A stretch of DNA of 64,000 nucleotides from Aphanothece hegewaldii CCALA 016 (GCF_003007785.1 NZ_PXOH01000001.1:310001-374000), one strand, 5' to 3'; shown: positions 36,584-45,482, numbered from the stretch's first letter. Notes: generated from the sequence alone by a model not told the origin. Numbers and translations: made by a program.

Positions 36584-38038
36584 TTATTCTAAAATACAGC
36601 CACTTCTTGCAGGAAGAATTAAATTTAGTTGTTTTTTAGACTGAATCCAATCATATTCAACATCACCGTATAATATTTGCTCACCATTAAAAGTAATTGT
36701 TTGATTTAGGTCAATAACAACTTTCTCAGCTTGTTCACTAATATTAACAGCAATAATCAAGGTTTGCTCTTCTAAAAGTCTGGCAAAAACATAAACAGAT
36801 TGATTAGCAAAAATAAATTGATATTCTCCTGTACATAAAGCGGGACAATAACGACGTAAATTAATTAACTTTTTGTGATAATCTAATACGTCTAAATCCC
36901 AATTATTTTCGGGAGGGAAACTACGGCGACAGTCGGGATCTAAACCACCAGCTAAACCAATTTCATCGCCATAATAAATACTAGGCGCACCAGGAGAAGT
37001 AAATAAGAGTAAAGTAGCTAATTCAATACTTTTAGGATCTTCACCCACAACCGTTCTATATCTAGCTGTATCATGACTATCTAAAAGGTTCATTTGAGTT
37101 AATTGAATTTGCCAAGGATAGAGATTTAGAATCTTGTCGATTTTCTTGGCATATTCTTTAGCAGAAAGCGGAGGATAAGGGTTATAGGGAGCAGATTCGA
37201 CATAAATATCTAACAGTCGATCGCCTCCAACAAAAGCAAGAATCTTTTCAGTCAAAAGATAATTCATCACTCCATCAAATTGAGTGCCATCTAGCCATTC
37301 TCTCGCATCTGTCCAAATTTCTCCAACAATATAAGCTTCAGGATTAATCGCTTTAATTCGTGTGCGAAATTCTTGCCAAAATCCAAGTGTTTTAATTTCA
37401 TTTGGCACATCTAAACGCCATCCATCAATCCCTTTTTTCACCCAATATTCGCCAATTTGCATGAGATATTCTTTGACTTGAGGATTATCATGATTGAATT
37501 GTGGTAAAGCGCGAATATCCCACCAACTCATATAATTAGCGGGTTTACTTCCATCATAAGGAGAAAGCGGCCAATCGATAATTCTAAACCAATCTACCCA
37601 AGGGGAATGACTCCCGTTTTCTAAAATATCATTAAAGAAGAAAAAGCCACGACTCGCATGATTAAATACACCATCTAAAACCACTTTCATATCGCGTTGA
37701 TGTGCTGCATCGAGTAACGCTTCAAAAGCGAGATTACCCCCTAACATCGGATCAACTTGATAATAATCATGGGTATGATAACGATGATTGCAAGCAGATT
37801 GGAAAATAGGGGTAAAATAAATAGCATTTACACCTAATTCTTGGAGATAATCTAACTTTTCAATCACTCCCCAAAGATCACCCCCTTTATAACCTTGTGG
37901 AGTGGGTAAAGTGTCCCAAGGTTCTAGGTTTTTGGGTTGCCATAGTCCTGGTTTAGGGTGTTGTGTTTTAGCAAAGCGATCGGGGAAAATTTGATAGAAA
38001 ACAGAAGATTTCACCCAATCTGGTGTTTTAATATCCAT
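36584..38038 (-). CDS. Alpha-amylase family glycosidase (GH13)
   Basis: A 484-residue GH13 enzyme of the neopullulanase/cyclomaltodextrinase or maltogenic type that cleaves or transfers alpha-glucans. N-terminal VKSSVFYQIFPDRF opens the (beta/alpha)8 barrel; region I is VVLDGVFNHASR, region II GWRLDVPNE (nucleophile Asp), region III YIVGEIW (acid Glu) and region IV NLLDSHDTAR. No N-terminal starch-binding domain or signal peptide is seen, so it is cytoplasmic and may act on glycogen breakdown products. It starts two bases after the stop of cobM, hence probable co-transcription, though the two functions are unrelated. Confidence 0.95.
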   Translation of the reverse strand: MDIKTPDWVKSSVFYQIFPDRFAKTQHPKPGLWQPKNLEPWDTLPTPQGYKGGDLWGVIEKLDYLQELGVNAIYFTPIFQSACNHRYHTHDYYQVDPMLGGNLAFEALLDAAHQRDMKVVLDGVFNHASRGFFFFNDILENGSHSPWVDWFRIIDWPLSPYDGSKPANYMSWWDIRALPQFNHDNPQVKEYLMQIGEYWVKKGIDGWRLDVPNEIKTLGFWQEFRTRIKAINPEAYIVGEIWTDAREWLDGTQFDGVMNYLLTEKILAFVGGDRLLDIYVESAPYNPYPPLSAKEYAKKIDKILNLYPWQIQLTQMNLLDSHDTARYRTVVGEDPKSIELATLLLFTSPGAPSIYYGDEIGLAGGLDPDCRRSFPPENNWDLDVLDYHKKLINLRRYCPALCTGEYQFIFANQSVYVFARLLEEQTLIIAVNISEQAEKVVIDLNQTITFNGEQILYGDVEYDWIQSKKQLNLILPARSGCILE

Positions 38039-38040
38039 AA

Positions 38041-38832
38041 TTATTTGAGAATAGGACGGAATAAGTGGGAATGTTCGGGATGATAGAGACGAGAACGGAC
38101 TTTTTGATCGGTTAATAACGCGGGACTAATAATATAAAGTGTGGTCCGAATGAGTTTTTCTTGTTCGGTAAGTTCGGCCATTTTTTCTAAGGGAACGATC
38201 CACATTTTTTCATCGGGCCAACCCACTCGAAAACAAACCGCTACGGGGGTATTTGTTGGATAGTGTTTGAGTAATTTATTTTGTGCATCTTCGACATGAC
38301 GGGCCGCTAAATACAAACATAGACTAGCTTGGTGAGAAGCAAGACTCGCTAATTCTTCGGTCGGGGGAACAGGAGAAGCTAAACCACTAACACGGGTTAG
38401 AATTATGGTCTGTACGAGGTTAGGGATAGTCAGTTCTGTCCCTAGTTTAGCGGCTGCGGCTTGAAATGCACTAATACCTGGGATCAGTTCAAAAGGTATA
38501 TTTTCTTCAACCAGGGTGAGAATTTGCTCATGGATCGCGCTATAAAGGGTTAGATCGCCCGAATGTAACCGAACGACGATCGCATTATTTTTGACTCCAT
38601 CAATCATGATGGGTAGAATATCTTCTAGGGTTTTATTACCTGTGGGGATTAATTTAGCGTCGGGTCGGACATCCTGTAAGATTTGTTTGGGGACGAGGGA
38701 GTCTGCATAGAGAATAATGTCAGCTTGGGTAAGGATAGAGTAAGCTTTGAGGGTCAATAACTCTGGATCACCAGGTCCGGCACCAATAAAATAGACCGCC
38801 GGTTTAAAAGGGGTAGATGGGTCACTCAACAT
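38041..38832 (-). CDS. cobM: Precorrin-4 C11-methyltransferase CobM
   Basis: CobM (CbiF in the anaerobic route) transfers a methyl group from S-adenosylmethionine to C11 of precorrin-4 in cobalamin biosynthesis. The family sequence AVYFIGAGPGDPELLTLKA opens the protein; RLHSGDLTLYSAIHEQ and IPFELIPGISAFQAAAAKLGTELT follow, and GWPDEKMWIV..L is near the end. Length (263) is normal. It is followed by the GH13 gene with only two bases between. A 144-bp gap separates it from the divergent small gene ahead of psbV; I see no cobalamin riboswitch there. Confidence 0.96.
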   Translation of the reverse strand: MLSDPSTPFKPAVYFIGAGPGDPELLTLKAYSILTQADIILYADSLVPKQILQDVRPDAKLIPTGNKTLEDILPIMIDGVKNNAIVVRLHSGDLTLYSAIHEQILTLVEENIPFELIPGISAFQAAAAKLGTELTIPNLVQTIILTRVSGLASPVPPTEELASLASHQASLCLYLAARHVEDAQNKLLKHYPTNTPVAVCFRVGWPDEKMWIVPLEKMAELTEQEKLIRTTLYIISPALLTDQKVRSRLYHPEHSHLFRPILK

Positions 38833-38976
38833 CAGTTAGTACAGTAAGTTAGAGGCTTTTTGATTGTACCGAACAAAGCGAAAGTAAGATAAACCATTTA
38901 AAGGTATGCTATTGAATGGCATTATAGTTATGGATACCATAAAATCTGCTCTTGCTAGAACGAGAATCATCAACCT

Positions 38977-39195
38977 ATGGGCTTCGCTGACTTATCCATC
39001 GATGACATTGCTGCTGAATATAATCTGAGTGTAGAGACTGTGTACAGTTTGTGTGACCAGTTGAACGTCGGTTATAAGGATCAGCAAACTAACCTTGCGC
39101 TAGAGGATGCTAAAGCAGTTATTTCTCTGATTTTATCCCAACAATCAGGGTTAAATATTCAAACTCAAGATAGCTCATTAAAAAAAAATTTATAA
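38977..39195 (+). CDS. Small helix-turn-helix-like protein upstream of psbV (72 aa)
   Basis: The N-terminal half reads LSIDDIAAEYNLSVETVYSLCDQLNVGYKD, with the spacing of a helix-turn-helix (DIAAEYNLSVETVYSLCDQL), and the rest is helical with a polar tail. No other domain is visible. It lies about 105 bases ahead of the psbV start on the same strand and could share its transcript. It resembles short conserved cyanobacterial proteins of unknown function; a nucleic-acid-binding role for it is an inference from the helix pattern only. Confidence 0.7.
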   Translation: MGFADLSIDDIAAEYNLSVETVYSLCDQLNVGYKDQQTNLALEDAKAVISLILSQQSGLNIQTQDSSLKKNL

Positions 39196-39300
39196 GCGTG
39201 GTGATACCTAAGCATGGTTGATGTAAAGCCTAATAAGACGGATGATGGTAAATAGCGTTCAAAATATTAGATGAATCATTCAAACTGTTTGAGGAGAACG

Positions 39301-39786
39301 ATGGTCAAGAGATTCTTTTGGGTGGCGATCGCCACAGTATTTTTTATCTTCCAATTTCAGATTAGCAGTGCTTCTGCTTTAGAACTCGATAGCGATACCC
39401 GTACTATCACTTTAAATGAAGGTGGAGAATCGGTTACATTAAGTTCTCAACAAGTTGTGTCAGGACAACAATTATTTAATAGTTCCTGCACCAAGTGTCA
39501 TCTACAAGGTAAAACCAAGACTAATAATAACGTTAGTTTAGGTTTATCCGATATGGCTGGGGCTGAACCTCCTAGAACTAATGTATTAGCTTTGGTTGAC
39601 TACTTAAAGCATCCCACTAGCTACGACGGAGAAAAAGATCTATCTGAAGAGCATCCTAATGTGACTCGCACAGATCTTTATCCTGAGTTGCGAAATCTGA
39701 CTGAGGACGATTTGTTTGATGTAGCAAGCTATATGCTGATTGCGCCTAAGTTAGATGAACGTTGGGGCGGTACGATTTACTTCTAA
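39301..39786 (+). CDS. psbV: Photosystem II extrinsic cytochrome c550 (PsbV)
   Basis: PsbV is a lumenal extrinsic subunit that stabilises the Mn4CaO5 cluster of photosystem II. The ATG at 39301 is chosen because a strong Shine-Dalgarno (GAGGAGA) lies just before it and the signal peptide MVKRFFWVAIATVFF...SSASA begins there; an earlier in-frame ATG at 39271 is less likely. The mature protein has one c-type heme site SCTKCH and a distal His in HPNVTRTDL-type context, and ends in KLDERWGGTIYF, which matches the family. A terminator-like hairpin follows at 39829. Confidence 0.98.
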   Translation: MVKRFFWVAIATVFFIFQFQISSASALELDSDTRTITLNEGGESVTLSSQQVVSGQQLFNSSCTKCHLQGKTKTNNNVSLGLSDMAGAEPPRTNVLALVDYLKHPTSYDGEKDLSEEHPNVTRTDLYPELRNLTEDDLFDVASYMLIAPKLDERWGGTIYF

Positions 39787-39828
39787 ATCAAATACCGTTT
39801 TTTACTAACATATTTACTGATTTTTGTC

Positions 39829-39858
39829 AATCCCTCTAGAGTTTTAGGGGGATTTTAA
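39829..39858 (+). terminator. Rho-independent-type terminator after psbV
   Basis: A 10-bp stem with one G-U pair, AATCCCTCTA/TAGGGGGATT, six-base loop, followed by TTTAATTTTT. It begins 43 bases after the psbV stop and lies between psbV and a convergent methyltransferase gene, so it may also serve the other strand. Confidence 0.8.
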
Positions 39859-39865
39859 TTTTTAT

Positions 39866-40879
39866 TTAGTTTTGAGGTTTAGTGGCAATGACCGATATAG
39901 AATCATACTTTTTGTCTGGTGTAGCGAATAATGTTAAGAAAAGTAATTGCCAAGCTCGAAACTTAGAATTTTTGACAGGGAAAGGCATTGGATTAACTTG
40001 GGCGGCTATAATTTTATTGTAGATTTCTCGCTCATAATCAATCCAAGAATTGCTAAATTGACGACAATAGCCACTATAGTTAATTGCTTGTATTTCAAAA
40101 TTAGCTTGTTGACAAATCTCTTGAAGATTTGAAGATGTAAAAAAATTCAAATGACGAGGCAGATCAAGCATTGTCCATGTTACTCCAGAATATTTAAACC
40201 CTAAACAAGCGTTATTCGGAACTTCACAAATTAAATAGCCACCTGGACGAAGTAACTCATAAATATTTGATAAAGCAACTTTCGGAGCGAGGCAATGTTC
40301 CAAAACATGAGTCATAATAATCACATCAAAACGATTCTCTGCAATCTGTTTTGGGATGTTTTCTGCTGTTCCTATATAAACATCTAAATCTTGACTATAA
40401 ACTGTTGACCGTTCATTTGGCTCAACACCCATCACATCATGCCCCATCATTTTCAATTCTTTTAAAAGTTGACCACTTCCACAACCAATATCACAAATTT
40501 TAGAGGATTTGTGGTTCACTAATTGATCTATTAATTGAGCCGTCAAATGAACCCCTTTATCAAATCTCCATGCAATATGTACTCGTAATTTATCCAAAAA
40601 ACTATTATTGCTTTTCTCCTGAAAATGACTTTCACCCTGAGTATAATAGTTATTTAAGTTATAAAAATCAGCAATAGCGTTTATTGATGGACGCGGAAAA
40701 ACCATCCCATAATCAGATTCAGAACAATAATAGATATTATTAATCATTGGCTGTCCTGTAATGGCATCAATTGGCATTGATAACCATAGTTTCATCTCCT
40801 GATCTGACAAAGGACATTGAGGAGCATTATTGCTGACTTCTACCATAGATTTAACCAAAAATAACCGATCTTTGTACAC
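39866..40879 (-). CDS. Class I SAM-dependent methyltransferase (337 aa)
   Basis: The middle of the protein is a Methyltransf_12/31-type domain with motif I ICDIGCGSGQLLKEL, the acidic post-I region MGVEPNE and motif IV FDVIIMTHVLEH, followed by LRPGGYLICEVPN. The N-terminal ~105 residues (a Cys-poor segment with YYTQGESHF) and the C-terminal ~100 look like those of methyltransferases that modify sugars or surface glycans. It is a lone gene on the minus strand, convergent with psbV, and about 18 kb from the glycan island. The target is unknown. Confidence 0.88.
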   Translation of the reverse strand: MYKDRLFLVKSMVEVSNNAPQCPLSDQEMKLWLSMPIDAITGQPMINNIYYCSESDYGMVFPRPSINAIADFYNLNNYYTQGESHFQEKSNNSFLDKLRVHIAWRFDKGVHLTAQLIDQLVNHKSSKICDIGCGSGQLLKELKMMGHDVMGVEPNERSTVYSQDLDVYIGTAENIPKQIAENRFDVIIMTHVLEHCLAPKVALSNIYELLRPGGYLICEVPNNACLGFKYSGVTWTMLDLPRHLNFFTSSNLQEICQQANFEIQAINYSGYCRQFSNSWIDYEREIYNKIIAAQVNPMPFPVKNSKFRAWQLLFLTLFATPDKKYDSISVIATKPQN

Positions 40880-41052
40880 ATTTATTTTAGTCTGGTTTTA
40901 TTGTAAATGTATTTCAAGAGAAGGGATATAAAGTCTTCATTTGGACGGTGGACAGCTTTGGTACAATGATGGCATCGTTTTAGCTATCTATACTCGATCT
41001 CTCGCTGATTTTTTAATTGTATTTAACTGTACTTTAGTAGAGGAAAAAAGTT

Positions 41053-41760
41053 GTGGTACCCCTTCGTGATGATAATCCAATCAGCATTACTCCCTATGTT
41101 ACCTATGGAATAATTGCCATTAATATTTTAGTTTTTCTTTTTCAAATTACTTTAACTCCTCAGCAATTAGATGCTTTCTTTGAATTATTCGCCGTGATCC
41201 CGAAAGAACTAACGGCTAATTTTAATGGTATCTCCATCGGTCAACCCGTTCCTGAATGGTGGACATTGATCACCTCACAATTTTTACATGGTGGTTTTTT
41301 ACATATTGCTGGAAATATGCTGTTTTTGTGGATTTTTGGCAATAATGTCGAAGATAGGCTAGGTCATGTCAAATTTCTGGTTTTTTATCTATCCTGCGGT
41401 ATCCTAGCTGCTCTAGCTCAATGGTATTTTTCTTATAACTCAATGATTCCCTCTTTAGGGGCGAGTGGTGCGATCGCTGGTGTCATGGGTGCTTATATTC
41501 TACGTTTTCCCCAAGCTCAAGTTGTTACACTAATTCCATTAGGATTTTTCTTCTGGACGTTTCGAGTTCCGGCGTTTTTGTTTTTGGGTTTTTGGTTTGT
41601 TCAGCAAGCGTTTTATAGTTTTGCTAGTCTAAGTGTACCTACTAATGTCGGGATGGAAAGCGGAGGTATCGCTTACTGGGCTCATGCAGGTGGCTTTATT
41701 TTTGGCGCAGTTCTTGGACCTGTACTGGGTTTATTCCGCCCTACTCAGACTCGTTTTTAG
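41053..41760 (+). CDS. Rhomboid-family intramembrane serine protease
   Basis: A six-span membrane protease that cuts transmembrane helices. The N-terminal MVPLRDDNPISITPYVTY is the common bacterial GlpG-like/rhomboid start; the WWTLITSQFLHGGFLHIAGNMLFLWIFG stretch carries the family HxxxN motif, the catalytic Ser is in SLGASGAIAGVMGAY, and the catalytic His is in YWAHAGGFIFG. The start codon is GTG 41053. Length (235 aa) is normal. Substrates are not predictable; in cyanobacteria these are single-gene loci. Confidence 0.94.
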   Translation: MVPLRDDNPISITPYVTYGIIAINILVFLFQITLTPQQLDAFFELFAVIPKELTANFNGISIGQPVPEWWTLITSQFLHGGFLHIAGNMLFLWIFGNNVEDRLGHVKFLVFYLSCGILAALAQWYFSYNSMIPSLGASGAIAGVMGAYILRFPQAQVVTLIPLGFFFWTFRVPAFLFLGFWFVQQAFYSFASLSVPTNVGMESGGIAYWAHAGGFIFGAVLGPVLGLFRPTQTRF

Positions 41761-41867
41761 CTAACTGTACCATCATGGCAGATGGGTAAGCTCAGTTTCA
41801 AACCCAGTAAAGCAAAAAATATTAGACAATAGAAGTAAGAGTAATCTTTCCTCATCCGTAAGTAAAT

Positions 41868-42527
41868 ATGACTGTAACTACAGATAATGCTCGTGATTTG
41901 TTCCGTACCGCCTACGAAAACCGTTATACTTGGGATGCTCAATTTCCGGGCTATACCGCAGATATTACCCTCATACAAGGAAACGAAACTTATACCGGTA
42001 AGCTACGAGTGAATGCAGACTATAGTGTAGAAGTCACCGAAATAGAAGACGAAAAGGTGAAAGAAAGTGTCTATAATCAACTTAGAGACATTGTTACTCA
42101 TCGTAAACGCTCAACCTTTGAACAGTCTCACGGCAAAAATACCTTTAATTTAGGTTCATTAGATCCTACAGGTGCAGTGGAAATTTTAGTCACTGGGGAT
42201 GCAATGGGTTCAAACTATAAAATCAGAGGTACAGAAATTTGTCAAGTTAGTCGTGTGATGGGTCCTGTCGCTTTTGTCATCAATACTGAGGAAAGTCTCG
42301 AAACCAATGAGGGTTATATTTCGACGAAATATAATGCAATTTTCCGCAACTCGAAAACCAACGAATTAAAGGGTAAAAGAGATTTTACTGAAAGTTACGA
42401 ACAGTTTGGTAATTATTATCTTCCCACACATCAAGTCATTGATGCTCTTGATGCAGGTGGCGAAAAATTTGTTACTGAATTTATATTTTCTAATATCCAG
42501 TTACTTGAGTTGGTGACAGCAGCTTAA
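41868..42527 (+). CDS. DUF3386 family protein
   Basis: A 219-residue soluble protein of the cyanobacterial/plant DUF3386 family, recognised from the N-terminal ARDLFRTAYENRYTWD, GYTAD and GKLRVN segments and the repeated beta-strand pattern. It has no signal peptide or catalytic motif. Function is unknown to me. It sits between the rhomboid gene and the nifU-like gene on the same strand, with about 63 bases to the latter, so a shared transcript is possible. Confidence 0.85.
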   Translation: MTVTTDNARDLFRTAYENRYTWDAQFPGYTADITLIQGNETYTGKLRVNADYSVEVTEIEDEKVKESVYNQLRDIVTHRKRSTFEQSHGKNTFNLGSLDPTGAVEILVTGDAMGSNYKIRGTEICQVSRVMGPVAFVINTEESLETNEGYISTKYNAIFRNSKTNELKGKRDFTESYEQFGNYYLPTHQVIDALDAGGEKFVTEFIFSNIQLLELVTAA

Positions 42528-42590
42528 CGACTCGATCGTAAGTTAGGATAAAGAAAAGAGAGTATAACTAAACAATTAATCATAGAGGTT

Positions 42591-42830
42591 GTGATGGCAC
42601 TAGCATTAACTACAGACAATGTAGAAACAGTTTTAGATGAAATGCGTCCCTATCTAATGGCTGATGGTGGTAACGTAGAATTAGTCGAAATTGATGGGCC
42701 AATTGTTCGACTCCGTTTACAAGGTGCTTGCGGTTCTTGTCCAAGTTCTACGATGACCTTAAAAATGGGAATTGAACGTCGTTTGCGAGAAATGATTCCA
42801 GAAGTTAACGAGGTTGAACAAGCTTTTTAA
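42591..42830 (+). CDS. nfu: NifU-like Fe-S scaffold (Nfu) protein
   Basis: A 79-residue single-domain NifU C-terminal-type protein that carries a [4Fe-4S] or [2Fe-2S] cluster for delivery to target apoproteins. The essential CxxC is in [18 protein letters not shown], the usual family signature, and the N-terminal [21 protein letters not shown] is also diagnostic. In cyanobacteria this protein (often called NifU or NfuA) is essential for photosystem I Fe-S assembly. It ends 17 bases before a pair of inverted hairpin repeats. Confidence 0.96.
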   Translation: MMALALTTDNVETVLDEMRPYLMADGGNVELVEIDGPIVRLRLQGACGSCPSSTMTLKMGIERRLREMIPEVNEVEQAF

Positions 42831-42846
42831 TTAGAAAGGGTAAAAA

Positions 42847-42905
42847 GACCAAACCTCTACAATCATATTTTAGGTTACATATGTAGGGGCTTGGTTTTCA
42901 AGCCC
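42847..42905. repeat. Inverted pair of dispersed hairpin repeats, copies 4 and 5
   Basis: GACCAAACCTCTAC at 42847-42860 is the reverse form of GTAGAGGTTTGGTC. GTAGGGGCTTGG then TTTTCAAGCCC at 42883-42905 is a stem with compensatory change against other copies: GGGTTTG/CAAACCC has become GGGCTTG/CAAGCCC. It lies between convergent nfu and the potassium channel gene. Confidence 0.75.
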
Positions 42906-42916
42906 AAATCATAAAT

Positions 42917-43720
42917 TTACTTCGTTTCAATTTCTAACTTTTTTCCGCAACATTTACAAAAATTGGCATCAAAATCATGGATTAATAAACCACAATTTAA
43001 ACACTCGGTTTTAACTTTTTGAGTCGTTTTTAAGAGTTGTCGTGTTAAATCTCCAATCTGCCAAGGAATTAAAAGAATACCTGTTAAAATCATCAATACA
43101 GTTACTAATCTACCTTGATCCGTTAAAGGAATAACATCACCAAAACCAACCGTAGTCATGGTGACTACACAAAAGTAAAAAGCATCAAAAAAGTTGCGGA
43201 AAATATCTGGATTTACAGGATGTTCTACTTGATAAATTAAACCCGCATAAACAAAAATAATTGATGCTAAAATTAAAAGAATTCTCGCAATGACAATTTG
43301 ATCGGCTTTTTGAATTTGGAAAACCGAAATACCAAAACCAAAAAAGCGAATGATTCTCAGAATTCTAAAAGAGCGAAAAACTCGAAAAAAACTAATATCG
43401 AAAATCCCAATAAAGACGGGAAGTATCGCCAGCAAATCCATTATTGCCAAAGGTTTAAGAATAAACTTAATTTTATTTTCAGCACACCATAATCTAACTA
43501 TATATTCAAAAACAAATATAATTAAAATAATAAATTCTAGACGATTTGAAATGATTTGTGTTGTTTCTGGTAATGAATAAGTTTGAGCAACATAAATCAA
43601 GAGTGAAAGTAAAATTAAGCCTAAAATACATAAATTTAAAATTAAACCAATAGGCGTTGTTATATCTTCTAAATAAAAAGCAATTTTTTCTCTAATAGAC
43701 ATACATATAGCTTTTCTCAA
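42917..43720 (-). CDS. Voltage-gated-type potassium channel with C-terminal zinc ribbon
   Basis: A six-span ion channel of the KvAP/KcsA-related two-domain type. Segments S1-S4 fill the first ~150 residues; S4 is RVFRSFRILRIIRFFGF, with an Arg every third or fourth residue, fit for voltage sensing. The selectivity filter is TMTTVGFGD, a K+ filter. After the last membrane span comes a cytoplasmic tail ending in a Cys4 zinc-ribbon-like motif (CLNCG...CKCCG). The tail is an unusual addition; it could sense metal or redox state or act in assembly. Start ATG 43720 opens in-frame with no ribosome site that decides it; a second ATG is at codon 7. Confidence 0.9.
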   Translation of the reverse strand: MRKAICMSIREKIAFYLEDITTPIGLILNLCILGLILLSLLIYVAQTYSLPETTQIISNRLEFIILIIFVFEYIVRLWCAENKIKFILKPLAIMDLLAILPVFIGIFDISFFRVFRSFRILRIIRFFGFGISVFQIQKADQIVIARILLILASIIFVYAGLIYQVEHPVNPDIFRNFFDAFYFCVVTMTTVGFGDVIPLTDQGRLVTVLMILTGILLIPWQIGDLTRQLLKTTQKVKTECLNCGLLIHDFDANFCKCCGKKLEIETK

Positions 43721-43981
43721 TTAAATAAGGTACAGATGATTTTTAGGGGTTTAGGGGTTTAGTCTTGCACGCTCCCTAAAATTAAACAAAACAATAAGTT
43801 TAATAAAAAAATATTAAAAAATATTTAGAATCATGGTTTTAAACAAATATCCAAAAAATACATAATTTATTTAGAAAACTGCATAATAAAGTAAGAAAAA
43901 CTAAAATTTATTTTAATTTTGTTGATGACAACTCATTGATAAAATAAGAAAAAAAATGCTGACTGTCAATTTAGGTTAAAC

Positions 43982-44806
43982 ATGATTCTACTAGCTTCAA
44001 AAAAAAAGTTACAGAAAACGATGAAAGAGTATTGGCACTGGTATAATAAAGCGCAAAAATTGGGAAAAAAAGAAAAATACAAAAAAGCGATCGCCTGTTT
44101 TGAAAAAGCGTTAACTTTTCAAAAAGAGGATTACTGGGCTTGGTATAATCGGGCTGAAGCATTGTACAAGCGAAGAGACTATAAAAAAGCGATCGCAAGT
44201 TATGAACAAGCGGCCAAAATTCGACCAGATGATTATTGGAGTTGGTATCATATTGGCTATATTTTTTTAGAAGATTTAGATCAATTTGAAGACGCGCTCA
44301 CCTATTTTGAAAAAGCACAAACGATTAGAACTGATGACTATTGGACATGGTACTATAAAGGTGATGCTTTTCGTCATTTACAAGACTACGAAAAAGCGAT
44401 CGTTTGTTATGAACAAGCTTTAATTCTGCGTCCTAATGATTATTGGTCATGCTATCGTACTGGAGATAGTTACCGTCAATTAAAACAATACGAAAATGCA
44501 ATTATTTGTTATGAGCAAGTGACTCAAATTGCTCCTAATAGCTTTTGGCCGTGGTATAAACAAGGAGATAGTTACCGACATTTAGGACAGTACGAAAAGG
44601 CGATTATCTGTTATCAAAAAGCAATTAATTTAGAACCAGATGACGATTATGCGTGGTATAATTTAGCCTGTTGCGCCGCGAAAATAGGATTAATCGATTT
44701 AGCAACCGAAGGAATAGAAAGAGCAATTCAACTCAGTTATCATCATCAAACGATCGCGGGAAATGATCCAGACTTAAAAGAACTTAAAAACCTTGAAATT
44801 TTTTAA
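43982..44806 (+). CDS. TPR protein with Trp/Tyr-rich repeats (274 aa)
   Basis: About seven TPR units with an unusual aromatic edge: DDYWxWY or similar begins nearly every unit, followed by G......G.YEKAI.CYEQA. The first ~14 residues are basic, and no signal peptide or membrane span is seen. Two units contain HIP1 octamers in the DNA. Repeats of this type are different from those of the glycan-island proteins, where the unit starts in AYxxLG. ATG 43982 is taken, although an ATG at residue 14 is equally possible. Probably a scaffold; partner unknown. Confidence 0.85.
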   Translation: MILLASKKKLQKTMKEYWHWYNKAQKLGKKEKYKKAIACFEKALTFQKEDYWAWYNRAEALYKRRDYKKAIASYEQAAKIRPDDYWSWYHIGYIFLEDLDQFEDALTYFEKAQTIRTDDYWTWYYKGDAFRHLQDYEKAIVCYEQALILRPNDYWSCYRTGDSYRQLKQYENAIICYEQVTQIAPNSFWPWYKQGDSYRHLGQYEKAIICYQKAINLEPDDDYAWYNLACCAAKIGLIDLATEGIERAIQLSYHHQTIAGNDPDLKELKNLEIF

Positions 44807-44890
44807 CTATAATATTTACAAGGGGAAGCAAAGAGACATTACCCAGTTGCTTCATCCTTGTTTATAATATTATTTCAAATCCAAAAAGTT

Positions 44891-45022
44891 TTAATCTTCG
44901 TGTTCATCAAAAGGGTCGCTTAACTCGGTAGCAGGTGGACCGAAAGCGATATAAATGGCATAGCCTGTTACCGCGAGGACAGCAGCACCAATACCGATGA
45001 TAAGAACTGTTGCAGATTCCAT
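44891..45022 (-). CDS. psbN: Photosystem II protein PsbN (43 aa)
   Basis: A small one-span thylakoid protein needed for early photosystem II assembly and repair rather than a structural subunit. The frame opens with MESATVLIIGIGAAVLAV, has one hydrophobic span and ends in the family's polar tail FGPPATELSDPFDEHED. It is below the size usually found by gene callers. It lies divergently to psbH with 84 bases between, the usual arrangement in cyanobacteria and plastids. Confidence 0.95.
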   Translation of the reverse strand: MESATVLIIGIGAAVLAVTGYAIYIAFGPPATELSDPFDEHED

Positions 45023-45106
45023 AAGCTAGAATAATTGTGTTACCTATTCTTTTATAATATTACAGAACATTACAAAATAACCATTTAAAGACATCATTGG
45101 TGACTT

Positions 45107-45310
45107 ATGGCACAACGTACGCGCTTAGGGGACATTCTTAGACCCCTAAACTCTGAATATGGAAAAGTTGTTCCTGGTTGGGGAACAACAGCCCTAATGG
45201 GTGTTTTCATGGCTTTATTCTTCGTTTTCTTACTGATTATTCTACAAATCTACAACTCTTCTCTCTTATTAAACGGCGTAGATGTTGACTGGACGAGTTT
45301 AAATCCGTAA
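45107..45310 (+). CDS. psbH: Photosystem II protein PsbH (67 aa)
   Basis: A one-span photosystem II core subunit next to CP47 and the QB site. The protein [30 protein letters not shown] matches the family to the end ([11 protein letters not shown]). It lacks the phosphorylated N-terminal Thr region found in plants, as expected for cyanobacteria. Divergent to psbN; tatA follows 172 bases downstream on the same strand. Confidence 0.98.
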   Translation: MAQRTRLGDILRPLNSEYGKVVPGWGTTALMGVFMALFFVFLLIILQIYNSSLLLNGVDVDWTSLNP

Positions 45311-45482
45311 ATTTAAAAAGTTATTATTAAATTTGCAACTTTGTTTAGACCGACCTCTAAAAATAGTCAGTGTAAATTGGTAGTGGGTGTTTTAGTGACT
45401 CAGTCTTTTGATTAAAGGTCTAAAACGCTTGCTACCAAAATATTTTTAGATTTATTATTAAATAAAAATAGGAGCAATAATC

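Noticed and set aside
38833-38976. Possible cobalamin riboswitch upstream of cobM
   Set aside because: The gap is only 144 bases and no B12-box-like or conserved helix pattern was seen.
43741-43775. GGGGTTTAGGGGTTTAG direct repeat as another hairpin-repeat copy
   Set aside because: It shares a few bases with the dispersed repeat but cannot form the stem.
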